From assembly GCA_023955225.1 (NCBI GenBank), contig JAGSGJ010000015.1:1-40334 (forward strand): a stretch of DNA of 40,334 nt, read 5' to 3'. How positions within the stretch are numbered: position 1 is the stretch's first letter; each line of letters opens with the position of its first letter. This DNA comes from Sulfurovum sp. Its GTDB lineage: Bacteria > Campylobacterota > Campylobacteria > Campylobacterales > Sulfurovaceae. Below, piece after piece: positions 33,915-40,334 of the stretch. The notes beneath the pieces were generated by a model. It did not search any database, was not told the origin of the DNA, and saw only the letters and a list, made by a program, of their open reading frames with translations. The position numbers and the translations under genes were made by a program.

Positions 33915-33941
33915 GTTACAATTTAATAAAAAAGGCTATAA

Positions 33942-34622
33942 ATGGATAAGATTTTACAGATGCTGCTTCTGCAACAACAACTCAATGACGCGACGAATGG
34001 TGAAGGTTGGGAAAAAGGTACCACTAAAAATGGTAAACTCATTGATTGGAAACGTTGTACTTACCTGGAGTGTGCAGAACTTATAGAATCGTATCCTTGG
34101 AAACACTGGAAAAATATATCTGCTGAGCCTGACTATGCAAACATCAAGATAGAAGCTGTAGATATTTGGCACTTTATCATGTCACAAGCCCTCGAAGACT
34201 ATAAAATGCTAAATCATGGAAATATTGAAGACTTAGCTACAAATATCAATGCATTGCCAAATTTTCAAACCTTTTTTGCCGATTTAACACCTACAACCAA
34301 AAATTATTATGAACAGATTGAAGTGGTAGAGAACTTGATGAAAACACTTTTTTGTGGGGAATCTACAGAAAAACTTATAGGGGCATTTATCGATGTAGCA
34401 GTACAGTCTGGACTTAACCTAGATGCCCTGTATAGACTTTATGTAGGGAAAAACATCTTAAATAAGTTTAGACAAGATCATGGTTATAAAGAGGGTTCAT
34501 ACATCAAGATATGGAATGGTGAAGAAGATAACGTTACGATGCAACGTGTACTTGAAGAAAATGAAGATGTGACTCCGGATGGACTGTACAAGGGATTGGA
34601 AGAAGCTTACCCAAAAGGGTAA
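33942..34622 (+). CDS. dut: Dimeric all-alpha dUTPase
   Basis: A 226-residue all-alpha NTP pyrophosphatase that hydrolyses dUTP to dUMP, keeping uracil out of DNA and supplying dTMP synthesis. It closely resembles the Campylobacter jejuni dimeric enzyme: LLLQQQLNDATNGEGWEKG, then the first metal-binding helix WKRCTYLECAELIESYPWKHWKNI (Glu43, Glu46), then KIEAVDIWHFIM (Glu71, Asp74), and the C-terminal YVGKNILNKFRQDHGYKEGSYIKIWNGEEDN. All metal ligands are present. AGG lies seven bases before the ATG. It is convergent with the lipoprotein gene, with 3 bases between stops. Confidence 0.94.
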   Translation: MDKILQMLLLQQQLNDATNGEGWEKGTTKNGKLIDWKRCTYLECAELIESYPWKHWKNISAEPDYANIKIEAVDIWHFIMSQALEDYKMLNHGNIEDLATNINALPNFQTFFADLTPTTKNYYEQIEVVENLMKTLFCGESTEKLIGAFIDVAVQSGLNLDALYRLYVGKNILNKFRQDHGYKEGSYIKIWNGEEDNVTMQRVLEENEDVTPDGLYKGLEEAYPKG

Positions 34623-34625
34623 GTG

Positions 34626-35249
34626 CTACTCTGCCATTCTTGTCAGATCTTGTTTTACGATCTGGTTTCCACGTACACTTACTTTTGTTGCGATACGTAT
34701 ATTTTTCATACTGTCATAGCCACACTCTTCTGCGCATTTAACAGTACCTATAAGATAATAACTTCCCGATGGCACACCATAAAATGCAAATTTTCCATTT
34801 TTGTCTGAAGCTGTGAATTTTAAGTAATTAAAGAGTCTTGAGTCTGCTTTTTGCATCTTAAATCCACCCAAATAACTCTCTTCGTACCATTGCTTCGAAT
34901 AACTTGTTATCGGATTCAAGTAAAGTCGTGTACTAGCACCCAAGACACGTTTATCATAAGCATCATTCACATAGATCATACCCTTAACTGTCCCTTTGCC
35001 TATTCTAGCCAAACGATAATACTCTGATTCAGGGAATTCAACACGTGCCATTTTATTCTCTTCACCATCTTCTGTAATCATCATTTCAGATTCTGTAAGA
35101 TTCTCATCAGAAATATTCACATCATCCACATTGGTGAAATCACCCCAAAAACTTTTATTTTTATTGATATGTATATCTGGTTTTACACATCCTGTAAATA
35201 AAGACATTGCCATCAATGACATTATCATGATAGTGACTATTTTAAACAT
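34626..35249 (-). CDS. Lipoprotein with carboxypeptidase-regulatory-like beta domain
   Basis: A 207-residue predicted lipoprotein: signal peptide with lipobox SLFTGC (Cys21). After an acidic linker (about 35-70) there is a beta-sandwich-like region (about 83-200): GTVKGMIYVNDAYDKRVLGASTRLYLNP, TASDKNGKFAFYGVPSGSYYLIG and IRIATKVSVRGNQIVKQDL, which follow the strand pattern of carboxypeptidase-regulatory-like domains, often found in surface or envelope proteins. The exact role is unknown. It probably sits in the outer membrane. Confidence 0.78.
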   Translation of the reverse strand: MFKIVTIMIMSLMAMSLFTGCVKPDIHINKNKSFWGDFTNVDDVNISDENLTESEMMITEDGEENKMARVEFPESEYYRLARIGKGTVKGMIYVNDAYDKRVLGASTRLYLNPITSYSKQWYEESYLGGFKMQKADSRLFNYLKFTASDKNGKFAFYGVPSGSYYLIGTVKCAEECGYDSMKNIRIATKVSVRGNQIVKQDLTRMAE

Positions 35250-35327
35250 TTTAACCCTTAGTTCATAATTTAGACATTATACACAATTAACTTTAGGGCA
35301 CCTCAAATAACCCTAGACACTCATGTA

Positions 35328-35648
35328 TTAACAACGTTTCTTTTTAAGCATTTTTTCCAAAAAACTTCTTGCATCATCATCACCTGAAAAGGCAGCCTTC
35401 TGGTACCAAAAAGCTGCCTTTTGACAATTTTTCTTTACCGCATATCCTTTCTGGTATCTCTTTGCCAGATGTTGTTGTGCTTCAACTTCACCCTCTTTAG
35501 CAAATCGATGCAGGTGCTTCACTTTTCTTTTTTCACCTTTATAATACTTGATCGTATTAAAGATAAACCACAGCGTAAAAACAAACAAAGCTACAATGAT
35601 ATAGAGTTCTATATTTTCCAAATTATTAAAATATTCCATTATCTGCAT
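35328..35648 (-). CDS. Membrane-anchored Sel1-repeat protein
   Basis: A 106-residue protein with one TM helix (about residues 14-32, LYIIVALFVFTLWFIFNTI) and a cytoplasmic or periplasmic part with Sel1-like helical repeats: EGEVEAQQHLAKRYQKGYAVKKNCQKAAFWYQKAAFSGDDDARSFLEKML. The start ATG is one base after the mnmE stop and has AGGA upstream, so it is the last gene of the rpmH-to-mnmE cluster. The function is unknown; Sel1 repeats mediate protein contacts. Confidence 0.82.
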   Translation of the reverse strand: MQIMEYFNNLENIELYIIVALFVFTLWFIFNTIKYYKGEKRKVKHLHRFAKEGEVEAQQHLAKRYQKGYAVKKNCQKAAFWYQKAAFSGDDDARSFLEKMLKKKRC

Positions 35649-35649
35649 C

Positions 35650-36990
35650 TTATTTTCCTAAACAAAACTCACCGAACATTTTGTCCAGTATTTCTTCACT
35701 GTCATAAGGTTTAGAGATGGATGAGATAGACTTTACCGCTTCTTGTAAATGGTAAGAAAAGAACTCTAATTCACCATCCATAAGAGGTATTTTCGCCTCT
35801 TCAATAGAGACTTTTGCTTTAGTGACAGCTTCAATCTGTCGCGCAGAGATAAGCATAAGTTCCTCTCCTTCTCCAATGCCATCAAAGAGCTGTTCAAGTC
35901 TATGGGTTAATTTCACAAAAGCTTTTTTAGCACTTACTTCCAGTAGCTCATAAGATTGAAGTCTTTTGGTATCAAATACATTCTCAAGGTCTGATTTGTT
36001 TAACGCCACAATAATATGTTTATCTTCTAATGCTTCAAGGATCGAAAGTATTTTTTCATCTTCATTATCAAATGCACGTGAGCTGTCAAAAAGTGCAACA
36101 ATAACATCTGCATCTTCAACGGAAGCGAGGGAACGTTCTATACCTATCTTCTCTATGGTGTCAGTAGACTCACGTATACCTGCTGTATCTACCAGCCTAA
36201 TGATATGAGACCCTATACGTACCTGCTCTTCAATGGTATCTCTTGTCGTTCCTGCGATATCACTGACGATAGCTCTATCATACGAAAGTAAGGCGTTCAG
36301 CAAAGAACTTTTACCTACATTTGGTTTTCCGATGATAGCCACTTTAAAACCTTCTATCAGGCCTCTTCGTCTGTGACTTGCGTCAACGATCTGTTCTATC
36401 TGCAATGACAGTCCATCTAATTGCGTGTTAATGCTCTTCATAATATCATCAGGGATATCTTCTTCTGCATAATCGATCATCACTTCAGAATAAGCCAAAG
36501 ATCTTAAAAGTGCATCCCTGCTTTCATCTACAAACGCTTTGAGTTCACCTTTCATCTGCTTGGCAAGTATCTTCGCCGCATCTACACTTTTGGCTTCTAT
36601 CAGTTTTGAGATAGCTTCTGCTTCTGTAAGATCGATCTTACCATTGAGAAAGGCACGTTTAGAAAACTCACCCGGTTCAGCAAGTCTTACACCATATGAA
36701 GTGATAGTGTCAAGTATCTCCTGCGCAACGATCATCCCGCCGTGGCACTGGAACTCTACGATCTCTTCACCTGTAAAGCTATGCGGTGCAGCAAAGTATA
36801 TCATGATAGCATGGTCTATAAGTTCATTTTTAAAATTATAAAGTGAAGTGAGATGTGCATGTCTTGGGATAATATTTTCTAAATGAGAGATTTTATGTGC
36901 TATCTCCAATGCAGCATCTCCACTCACTCTGATAATAGAGATAGAAGAGACACCATGTGCAGTGGCAATAGCCGCAATTGAATTATGCAT
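35650..36990 (-). CDS. mnmE: tRNA modification GTPase MnmE
   Basis: A 446-residue MnmE that, with MnmG, puts the 5-carboxymethylaminomethyl group on wobble U34 of tRNAs. The N-terminal formyl-THF-binding domain (1-120) begins IAAIATAHGVSSISIIRVSG. The helical domain carries the Ras-like G domain with GKPNVGKSS (221-229), DIAGTTRD (G2), DTAG (268-271) and NKSD (331-334). The C-terminal CLGK (443-446) holds the catalytic Cys. An 86-base gap separates it from jag and holds a perfect palindrome. Confidence 0.96.
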   Translation of the reverse strand: MHNSIAAIATAHGVSSISIIRVSGDAALEIAHKISHLENIIPRHAHLTSLYNFKNELIDHAIMIYFAAPHSFTGEEIVEFQCHGGMIVAQEILDTITSYGVRLAEPGEFSKRAFLNGKIDLTEAEAISKLIEAKSVDAAKILAKQMKGELKAFVDESRDALLRSLAYSEVMIDYAEEDIPDDIMKSINTQLDGLSLQIEQIVDASHRRRGLIEGFKVAIIGKPNVGKSSLLNALLSYDRAIVSDIAGTTRDTIEEQVRIGSHIIRLVDTAGIRESTDTIEKIGIERSLASVEDADVIVALFDSSRAFDNEDEKILSILEALEDKHIIVALNKSDLENVFDTKRLQSYELLEVSAKKAFVKLTHRLEQLFDGIGEGEELMLISARQIEAVTKAKVSIEEAKIPLMDGELEFFSYHLQEAVKSISSISKPYDSEEILDKMFGEFCLGK

Positions 36991-37002
36991 AATTCATCCA
37001 AG

Positions 37003-37016
37003 CACGGTTAACCGTG
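37003..37016. repeat. Perfect 14-bp palindrome upstream of mnmE
   Basis: CACGGTTAACCGTG is fully self-complementary and lies 13 bases upstream of the mnmE start codon. It may be a regulator site or part of an RNA hairpin; no loop is present, so a DNA-level site is more likely. Confidence 0.45.
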
Positions 37017-37076
37017 TGAGCACTTCGCTGAGAAGTAGTATGTGGTACTTTGTTCCATATACGCTCTATAGTATAA

Positions 37077-37940
37077 TTATGCATTGGTCTTATTGTTATT
37101 GTTAAATTCGTTTATCACAACAAATTTTTTACCTTCTCTACCTGTCTTGACTGCCACATATTTATCTGGGAATCTTTCACGTAGCTGTTCAAGTGCTATT
37201 TGTACCAAGATACCATCAAGGAAACGTGTTTTGCCTTTTCCCTGTTTTTCAACATTTTCGATAACCGGTTTAATATAATTACGTATCATCTCTTGTTGTG
37301 TCGTTAAAAATTCTGCGATCTCAAGTTTAATGAAAAGTTCATATTTTGCATGCAACCAATTAAAGAGCATATAAGAGAGTGCATTATAACGATACCCTTC
37401 TTTTCCTATAAGCAGTGCCGCATCATCACCATCTATGAAGATCAGTGCTGTGTTATCTCTGACATCTACTTCAACCACATCTATCTCAAAACAAGAGTGA
37501 GAAAGAAGCTCTTTAAGTTGATCTTCTATCATCAGTGCTAACTCATCATAAACAACCGTTTCTTCTTCAACTACTTCAGTTTCATCTTCATGATGATCTA
37601 CTTCAAAGAAACTGTCAACAATGGCATCTTTTGCAATCTCAGGTTCAGCAAGAGTAGTTGGGGTAATTTGTTCTTCTTTGACTGTTGCGATAATTTCAGA
37701 AGCGACACTCTCTTCCGTAGTTGGCACAGTAAGTACTTCTTTTTTTGCTTCTTTTTTTGTATTTTTTGACGCAGTTTTTTTACACGTTGCTACAATAATC
37801 GCATTTTTCTTCATAAACCCAAAGAGTCCTTTGGAAGGATGCTGAATCACTTCACATTGAAGTTCAGAGATAGAACATTCCAACATTTGGGAAGCTTTTT
37901 GATAGGCTTCCTCCAGTGTTGGTGCCTCGATCTTTCTCAT
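37077..37940 (-). CDS. jag: Jag (KhpB-like) RNA-binding protein
   Basis: A 287-residue Jag/SpoIIIJ-associated protein. The Jag-N domain is at 1-52 (KIEAPTLEEAYQKASQMLECSISELQCEVIQHPSKGLFGFMKKNAIIVA). A Lys-rich then acidic linker (53-130) leads to a KH domain with LIGKEGYRYNALSYMLFNWL (the G-K-E-G loop), and a C-terminal region where the R3H domain is expected. The exact Arg-x-x-x-His motif is not visible, as the segment reads RERFPDKYVAVKTGREGKKFVV. It starts 3 bases after the yidC stop with AAGGAT upstream. It is thought to bind RNA and work with YidC and cell-wall synthesis. Confidence 0.9.
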   Translation of the reverse strand: MRKIEAPTLEEAYQKASQMLECSISELQCEVIQHPSKGLFGFMKKNAIIVATCKKTASKNTKKEAKKEVLTVPTTEESVASEIIATVKEEQITPTTLAEPEIAKDAIVDSFFEVDHHEDETEVVEEETVVYDELALMIEDQLKELLSHSCFEIDVVEVDVRDNTALIFIDGDDAALLIGKEGYRYNALSYMLFNWLHAKYELFIKLEIAEFLTTQQEMIRNYIKPVIENVEKQGKGKTRFLDGILVQIALEQLRERFPDKYVAVKTGREGKKFVVINEFNNNNKTNA

Positions 37941-37943
37941 GAT

Positions 37944-39551
37944 CTAATCCTTTGTTTTTTTATGTACTGCAACAGCTACAGCTTTTTGTTTTGCATACAT
38001 ATGATTGATAAAGTATTGTTGTGCGATCGTGAACAGGTTGTTGACCAACCAGTATAATACAAGACCTGATGGGAAATAGATAAAGAACACTGTCATAATT
38101 ACAGGGAAAAATTTAAAGATTTTTTCCTGTAATGGATCAGTAAAGTTACTTGGTGTGATCTTTTGCTGGAACCACATAGATGCACCCATCAGAACAGGAA
38201 GTACAAAGTAAGGATCCATAGCTGCAAGATTTTCTATCCAAAGTATCCATGATGCACCTTGCAACTCATCTGCATTTAAAAGCACACGATACAGTGCAAA
38301 GAAAACAGGAATTTGAAGAATAAGCGGCAGACATCCACCCATAGGGTTTGCACCGTGTTTCTTATACATTTCCATCATCTGTGCATTCATTTTTGCAGGG
38401 TCACCTTTATACTTCTCTTTGATATCTTTCATTTTAGGTGCTAAGTCTTTAAGCTTTTGCATAGACATCATACCTTTGTATGAAAGTGGAAATAACACTA
38501 ACTTCACAAGTAAAGTAAAGAGGATGATCGCCCATCCCCAGTTACCCACATAATCATTTATCCAAAGTAATACTTTGAAAAATGGTTTTGCCAAAAATGA
38601 AAACCATCCAAATTCGATAGCATCTGTAAGCTCTGGGTGAATCGCGCTTAATATCTTCTCCTCTTTTGGTCCAATGTATGCATTTAACTCTAATGTATCT
38701 GATCCCTTCACAAAGATAAGAGGATCGCCGTTTGCCTCTTTTAAGATAGAAACATCCAACCCTTTATCAAAGTCAAAGAAGATTGAAGCAACATATCTGT
38801 CAAAAGCAGAAGCGATTTTTGCATTTTCAAACTTTTCATACCCTTCCGCATCACCATCTTCAAGAGTGTTGATGATGTCATCCGCACCTTTTATCAATGC
38901 TCCTCTTACAAGCATATACATAGACTGGTCAGCTACAGGTCTATGTCCTGGTGTGATAAAGTATGGTGTTGATGCAGAAGTTGTCACTGTCACATCATAC
39001 TGTCCCGTAGGCTTAAATGTGATCTTTTTTGTTAGTGTAACCGAAGAGAGAGTTTGTGTTAAAGTTACCGTTTGTGCACCATTGCTTACATCTACAGTTT
39101 GACTTCCTGTGTTTACATACGGTGTTTTAAATGCTTCTTCATTCAGTTTAACGTCAGAAAACCTTACTTCCAACGGTTTTACTTCACTTGGAGACAAGAT
39201 CTTTAAATTATTACCCTCATCATCATGGTACTTTACTTCTAAAAGTTCAACTTGAGAAATACGTCCAAATTCATCTACTGTCATCATAAAGTTATCTGAT
39301 TTTACAGTCACTAGATTTGTTGATGCCATTTGTACAGGTGCACTTGTCGCTGTTACAGTTGAAGCACTTGGTGTAGGTACATTTGTATTAGATACTGTAT
39401 CTGCTGAAGGTGTTTGATGTGCAGTATTTGTTGTTTGTTCGGTATCTTGCGTAGGTGTTGCAGGTGGGAAAAAGTAGCTATAGCCTATAAATACAAAGAA
39501 AGAAAGTGCCAGTGCCAGAAGAAGTCGTCTATTTAAATCTTGTTGTTCCAA
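37944..39551 (-). CDS. yidC: Membrane protein insertase YidC
   Basis: A 535-residue insertase for inner-membrane proteins, alone or with SecYEG. It has an N-terminal TM helix (about 9-27), a large periplasmic P1 domain (about 80-330) and the conserved core: WINDYVGNWGWAIILFTLLVKLVLFPLSYKG (about 338-368), a cytoplasmic hairpin (LKDLAPKMKDIKEKYKGDPAKMNAQMMEMYKKHGANPMGGCLPL) and three further TMs ending FIYFPSGLVLYWLVNNLFTIAQQYFIN. The conserved Arg of the hydrophilic groove, present in many YidC proteins, is replaced by Lys (LLVKLVLFPL). The start is TTG with AAAGG upstream. Unlike many bacteria, no yidD lies between rnpA and yidC (47-base gap). Confidence 0.96.
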   Translation of the reverse strand: MEQQDLNRRLLLALALSFFVFIGYSYFFPPATPTQDTEQTTNTAHQTPSADTVSNTNVPTPSASTVTATSAPVQMASTNLVTVKSDNFMMTVDEFGRISQVELLEVKYHDDEGNNLKILSPSEVKPLEVRFSDVKLNEEAFKTPYVNTGSQTVDVSNGAQTVTLTQTLSSVTLTKKITFKPTGQYDVTVTTSASTPYFITPGHRPVADQSMYMLVRGALIKGADDIINTLEDGDAEGYEKFENAKIASAFDRYVASIFFDFDKGLDVSILKEANGDPLIFVKGSDTLELNAYIGPKEEKILSAIHPELTDAIEFGWFSFLAKPFFKVLLWINDYVGNWGWAIILFTLLVKLVLFPLSYKGMMSMQKLKDLAPKMKDIKEKYKGDPAKMNAQMMEMYKKHGANPMGGCLPLILQIPVFFALYRVLLNADELQGASWILWIENLAAMDPYFVLPVLMGASMWFQQKITPSNFTDPLQEKIFKFFPVIMTVFFIYFPSGLVLYWLVNNLFTIAQQYFINHMYAKQKAVAVAVHKKTKD

Positions 39552-39598
39552 AATTATACCTTTTATAATATGTCGTTAATAGTATAGTGTTATATGTG

Positions 39599-39919
39599 TT
39601 AAATTAACTTTTTAAGTGTATGGAGATACGTTTTACGAGTCGTCTGATAGTTTTCTTCAATAAGCGCAGGTTTTGCAACCAATACGTAACTACCTTGAGA
39701 TAAGAGGTCTATATTTTCGATGAAATGTGCTCTTAACAAACGTTTTGCTCTGTTTCGATGAACTGCATTTCCAATTTTCTTAGAAGCTACAAAACCTACT
39801 TTATACTCGTCATTCTTTTTGAAAAAAAGTACAAAATAAGGTGTATGCCATGTTTTTGTGGAGTGCTTATACACTCCATTGAACTCTTTACTGGTTTTAA
39901 TCCTAGTAAAATGTTTTAT
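39599..39919 (-). CDS. rnpA: Ribonuclease P protein component (RnpA), start codon uncertain
   Basis: RnpA binds RNase P RNA and helps mature tRNA 5' ends. The frame shows TRIKTSKEFNGVYK, HTPYFVLFF and the RNA-binding RNR-type segment KKIGNAVHRNRAKRLLRAHF. The first canonical start in frame is GTG 39874, but that would cut off the conserved first helix (RIKTSKEFNGVY). Reading back to the rpmH stop there is no ATG, GTG or TTG in this frame. ATA at 39919 would give IKHFTRIKTSKEF, which lines up well with known N-termini; ATC at 39928 and ATT at 39901 are alternatives. I report 39919 (106 residues). A sequence error is also possible. It follows rpmH and precedes yidC. Confidence 0.82.
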   Translation of the reverse strand: MKHFTRIKTSKEFNGVYKHSTKTWHTPYFVLFFKKNDEYKVGFVASKKIGNAVHRNRAKRLLRAHFIENIDLLSQGSYVLVAKPALIEENYQTTRKTYLHTLKKLI

Positions 39920-39946
39920 TGAACTGATAGTTTTATACCAGAAGTA

Positions 39947-40081
39947 TTATACTGATAGTCTTTTTCTACCCTTAGCTCTTCTTGCAGAAATTACTTTTCT
40001 ACCATTCTTCGTTTTCATTCTTGTTCTAAATCCGTGTGTTCTTTTTCTTGGTGTACTATGAGGTTGGTATGTTCTTTTCAT
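39947..40081 (-). CDS. rpmH: 50S ribosomal protein L34
   Basis: A 44-residue protein, MKRTYQPHSTPRKRTHGFRT at the start and RAKGRKRLSV at the end, the full sequence pattern of L34. It is very basic and binds 23S rRNA. AAGGAT lies nine bases before the ATG. It is the first gene of the rpmH-rnpA-yidC-jag-mnmE-Sel1 cluster. dnaA, which often sits upstream, is not next to it here. Confidence 0.97.
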   Translation of the reverse strand: MKRTYQPHSTPRKRTHGFRTRMKTKNGRKVISARRAKGRKRLSV

Positions 40082-40133
40082 TCCGAATCATCCTTAATAA
40101 ATTTTTACCTACATTCCTGTGGTATATTTGGAC

Positions 40134-40154
40134 GGGATTTTACAGTAAAATCCC
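40134..40154 (-). terminator. Hairpin between the right-edge gene and rpmH
   Basis: GGGATTTTA and TAAAATCCC form a perfect 9-bp stem with a 3-base loop, 15 bases after the stop of the partial gene. There is no T tract in the minus direction, so termination is uncertain. Confidence 0.45.
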
Positions 40155-40168
40155 TTAAAACCTACTAA

Positions 40169-40334
40169 TTAATTTAGACTTCTAAAAACAATTTCATTCA
40201 TCTTCTTCATTTGCTTACTTTTAATAAATGTTTCAAGTAGTTTTAAAATAATCTGTTGAGGACTATAATGCGTAGATTTTATCTCTACTACCGTGCAATA
40301 TATTTCATGACCATCGTCTGATTGAATAGTCTTA
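40169..40334 (-). CDS. C-terminal end of an unidentified protein (5' truncated by window edge)
   Basis: An open frame of 54 codons enters from the right edge and ends at TAA 40169-40171. The visible part reads KTIQSDDGHEIYCTVVEIKS and ends KMNEIVFRSLN. It has a beta-strand pair followed by helices (SPQQIILKLLETFIKSKQMKK). I do not recognise it from this fragment. It is followed by a hairpin and then rpmH in the same direction. Confidence 0.6.
   Translation of the reverse strand, partial: KTIQSDDGHEIYCTVVEIKSTHYSPQQIILKLLETFIKSKQMKKMNEIVFRSLN

Noticed and set aside
1..40334. CRISPR arrays, tRNA or rRNA genes, insertion sequences, phage genes
   Set aside because: None recognised on either strand; intergenic gaps are short and show no cloverleaf or regular spacer pattern by eye.

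Overview
The window reads as a chromosomal segment of a free-living member of the Campylobacterota (formerly Epsilonproteobacteria), most like the Sulfurovum/Sulfurimonas group. The reasons are the low G+C content, the AAGGA-type ribosome binding sites, a dimeric all-alpha dUTPase resembling the Campylobacter jejuni enzyme, a cbpA-hspR heat-shock operon as in Helicobacter, and an rpmH-rnpA-yidC-jag-mnmE cluster. The genus is inferred from gene content and was not tested by database search. No rRNA, tRNA, CRISPR array, transposase or prophage gene was recognised.

Layout. 1-1.2 kb: 3' part of a FadL-type outer-membrane transporter. 1.2-1.7 kb: gene-poor AT-rich DNA. 1.7-7.1 kb (minus): a small coiled-coil protein, a histone-deacetylase-like amidohydrolase, and an RND pump made as two translationally coupled halves; the second half carries a repeat-bearing cytoplasmic tail. 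7.2-9.2 kb (plus): three tandem SYLF/YSC84-like exported proteins. 9.2-15.8 kb (minus): an MMPL/HpnN-type RND transporter, a LolA-like periplasmic protein, a DUF1302-like outer-membrane barrel, a cysteine-rich exported protein and a radical SAM/SPASM enzyme. 16.1-19.6 kb (minus): a complete Pqi system with PqiA split in two, then PqiB and PqiC. 19.7-25.2 kb: a diacylglycerol-kinase-like protein, a Pif1/RecD-like helicase coupled to an RNase T2, a YgjP-like metalloprotein, a CitE-like lyase and MltB. 25.2-28.8 kb (minus): a GGDEF-EAL protein, hspR, cbpA and a rhodanese. 28.9-33.7 kb: a SpoU-family methyltransferase, purH and purL. 33.7-35.2 kb: a hairpin-rich intergenic region, dUTPase and a lipoprotein. 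35.3-40.1 kb (minus): a Sel1-repeat protein, mnmE, jag, yidC, rnpA and rpmH. A truncated gene runs off the right edge.

The strongest theme is the cell envelope. Two RND-type machines, a Pqi/MCE lipid-transport system, a FadL porin, a DUF1302 barrel, three SYLF proteins, a lipid-kinase-like protein, MltB and YidC all handle lipids, hydrophobic compounds or wall and membrane assembly. The best candidates for undescribed biology are the split RND pump, whose C-terminal tail seems to come from repeated duplication of its own post-TM12 segment, and the five-gene RND/LolA-like/DUF1302/exported protein/radical SAM locus. Smaller points are a predicted HspR operator lying on a near-consensus promoter, an rnpA with no canonical start codon for its N-terminal helix, an anti-Shine-Dalgarno-like sequence in the purL leader, and several palindromic intergenic elements.
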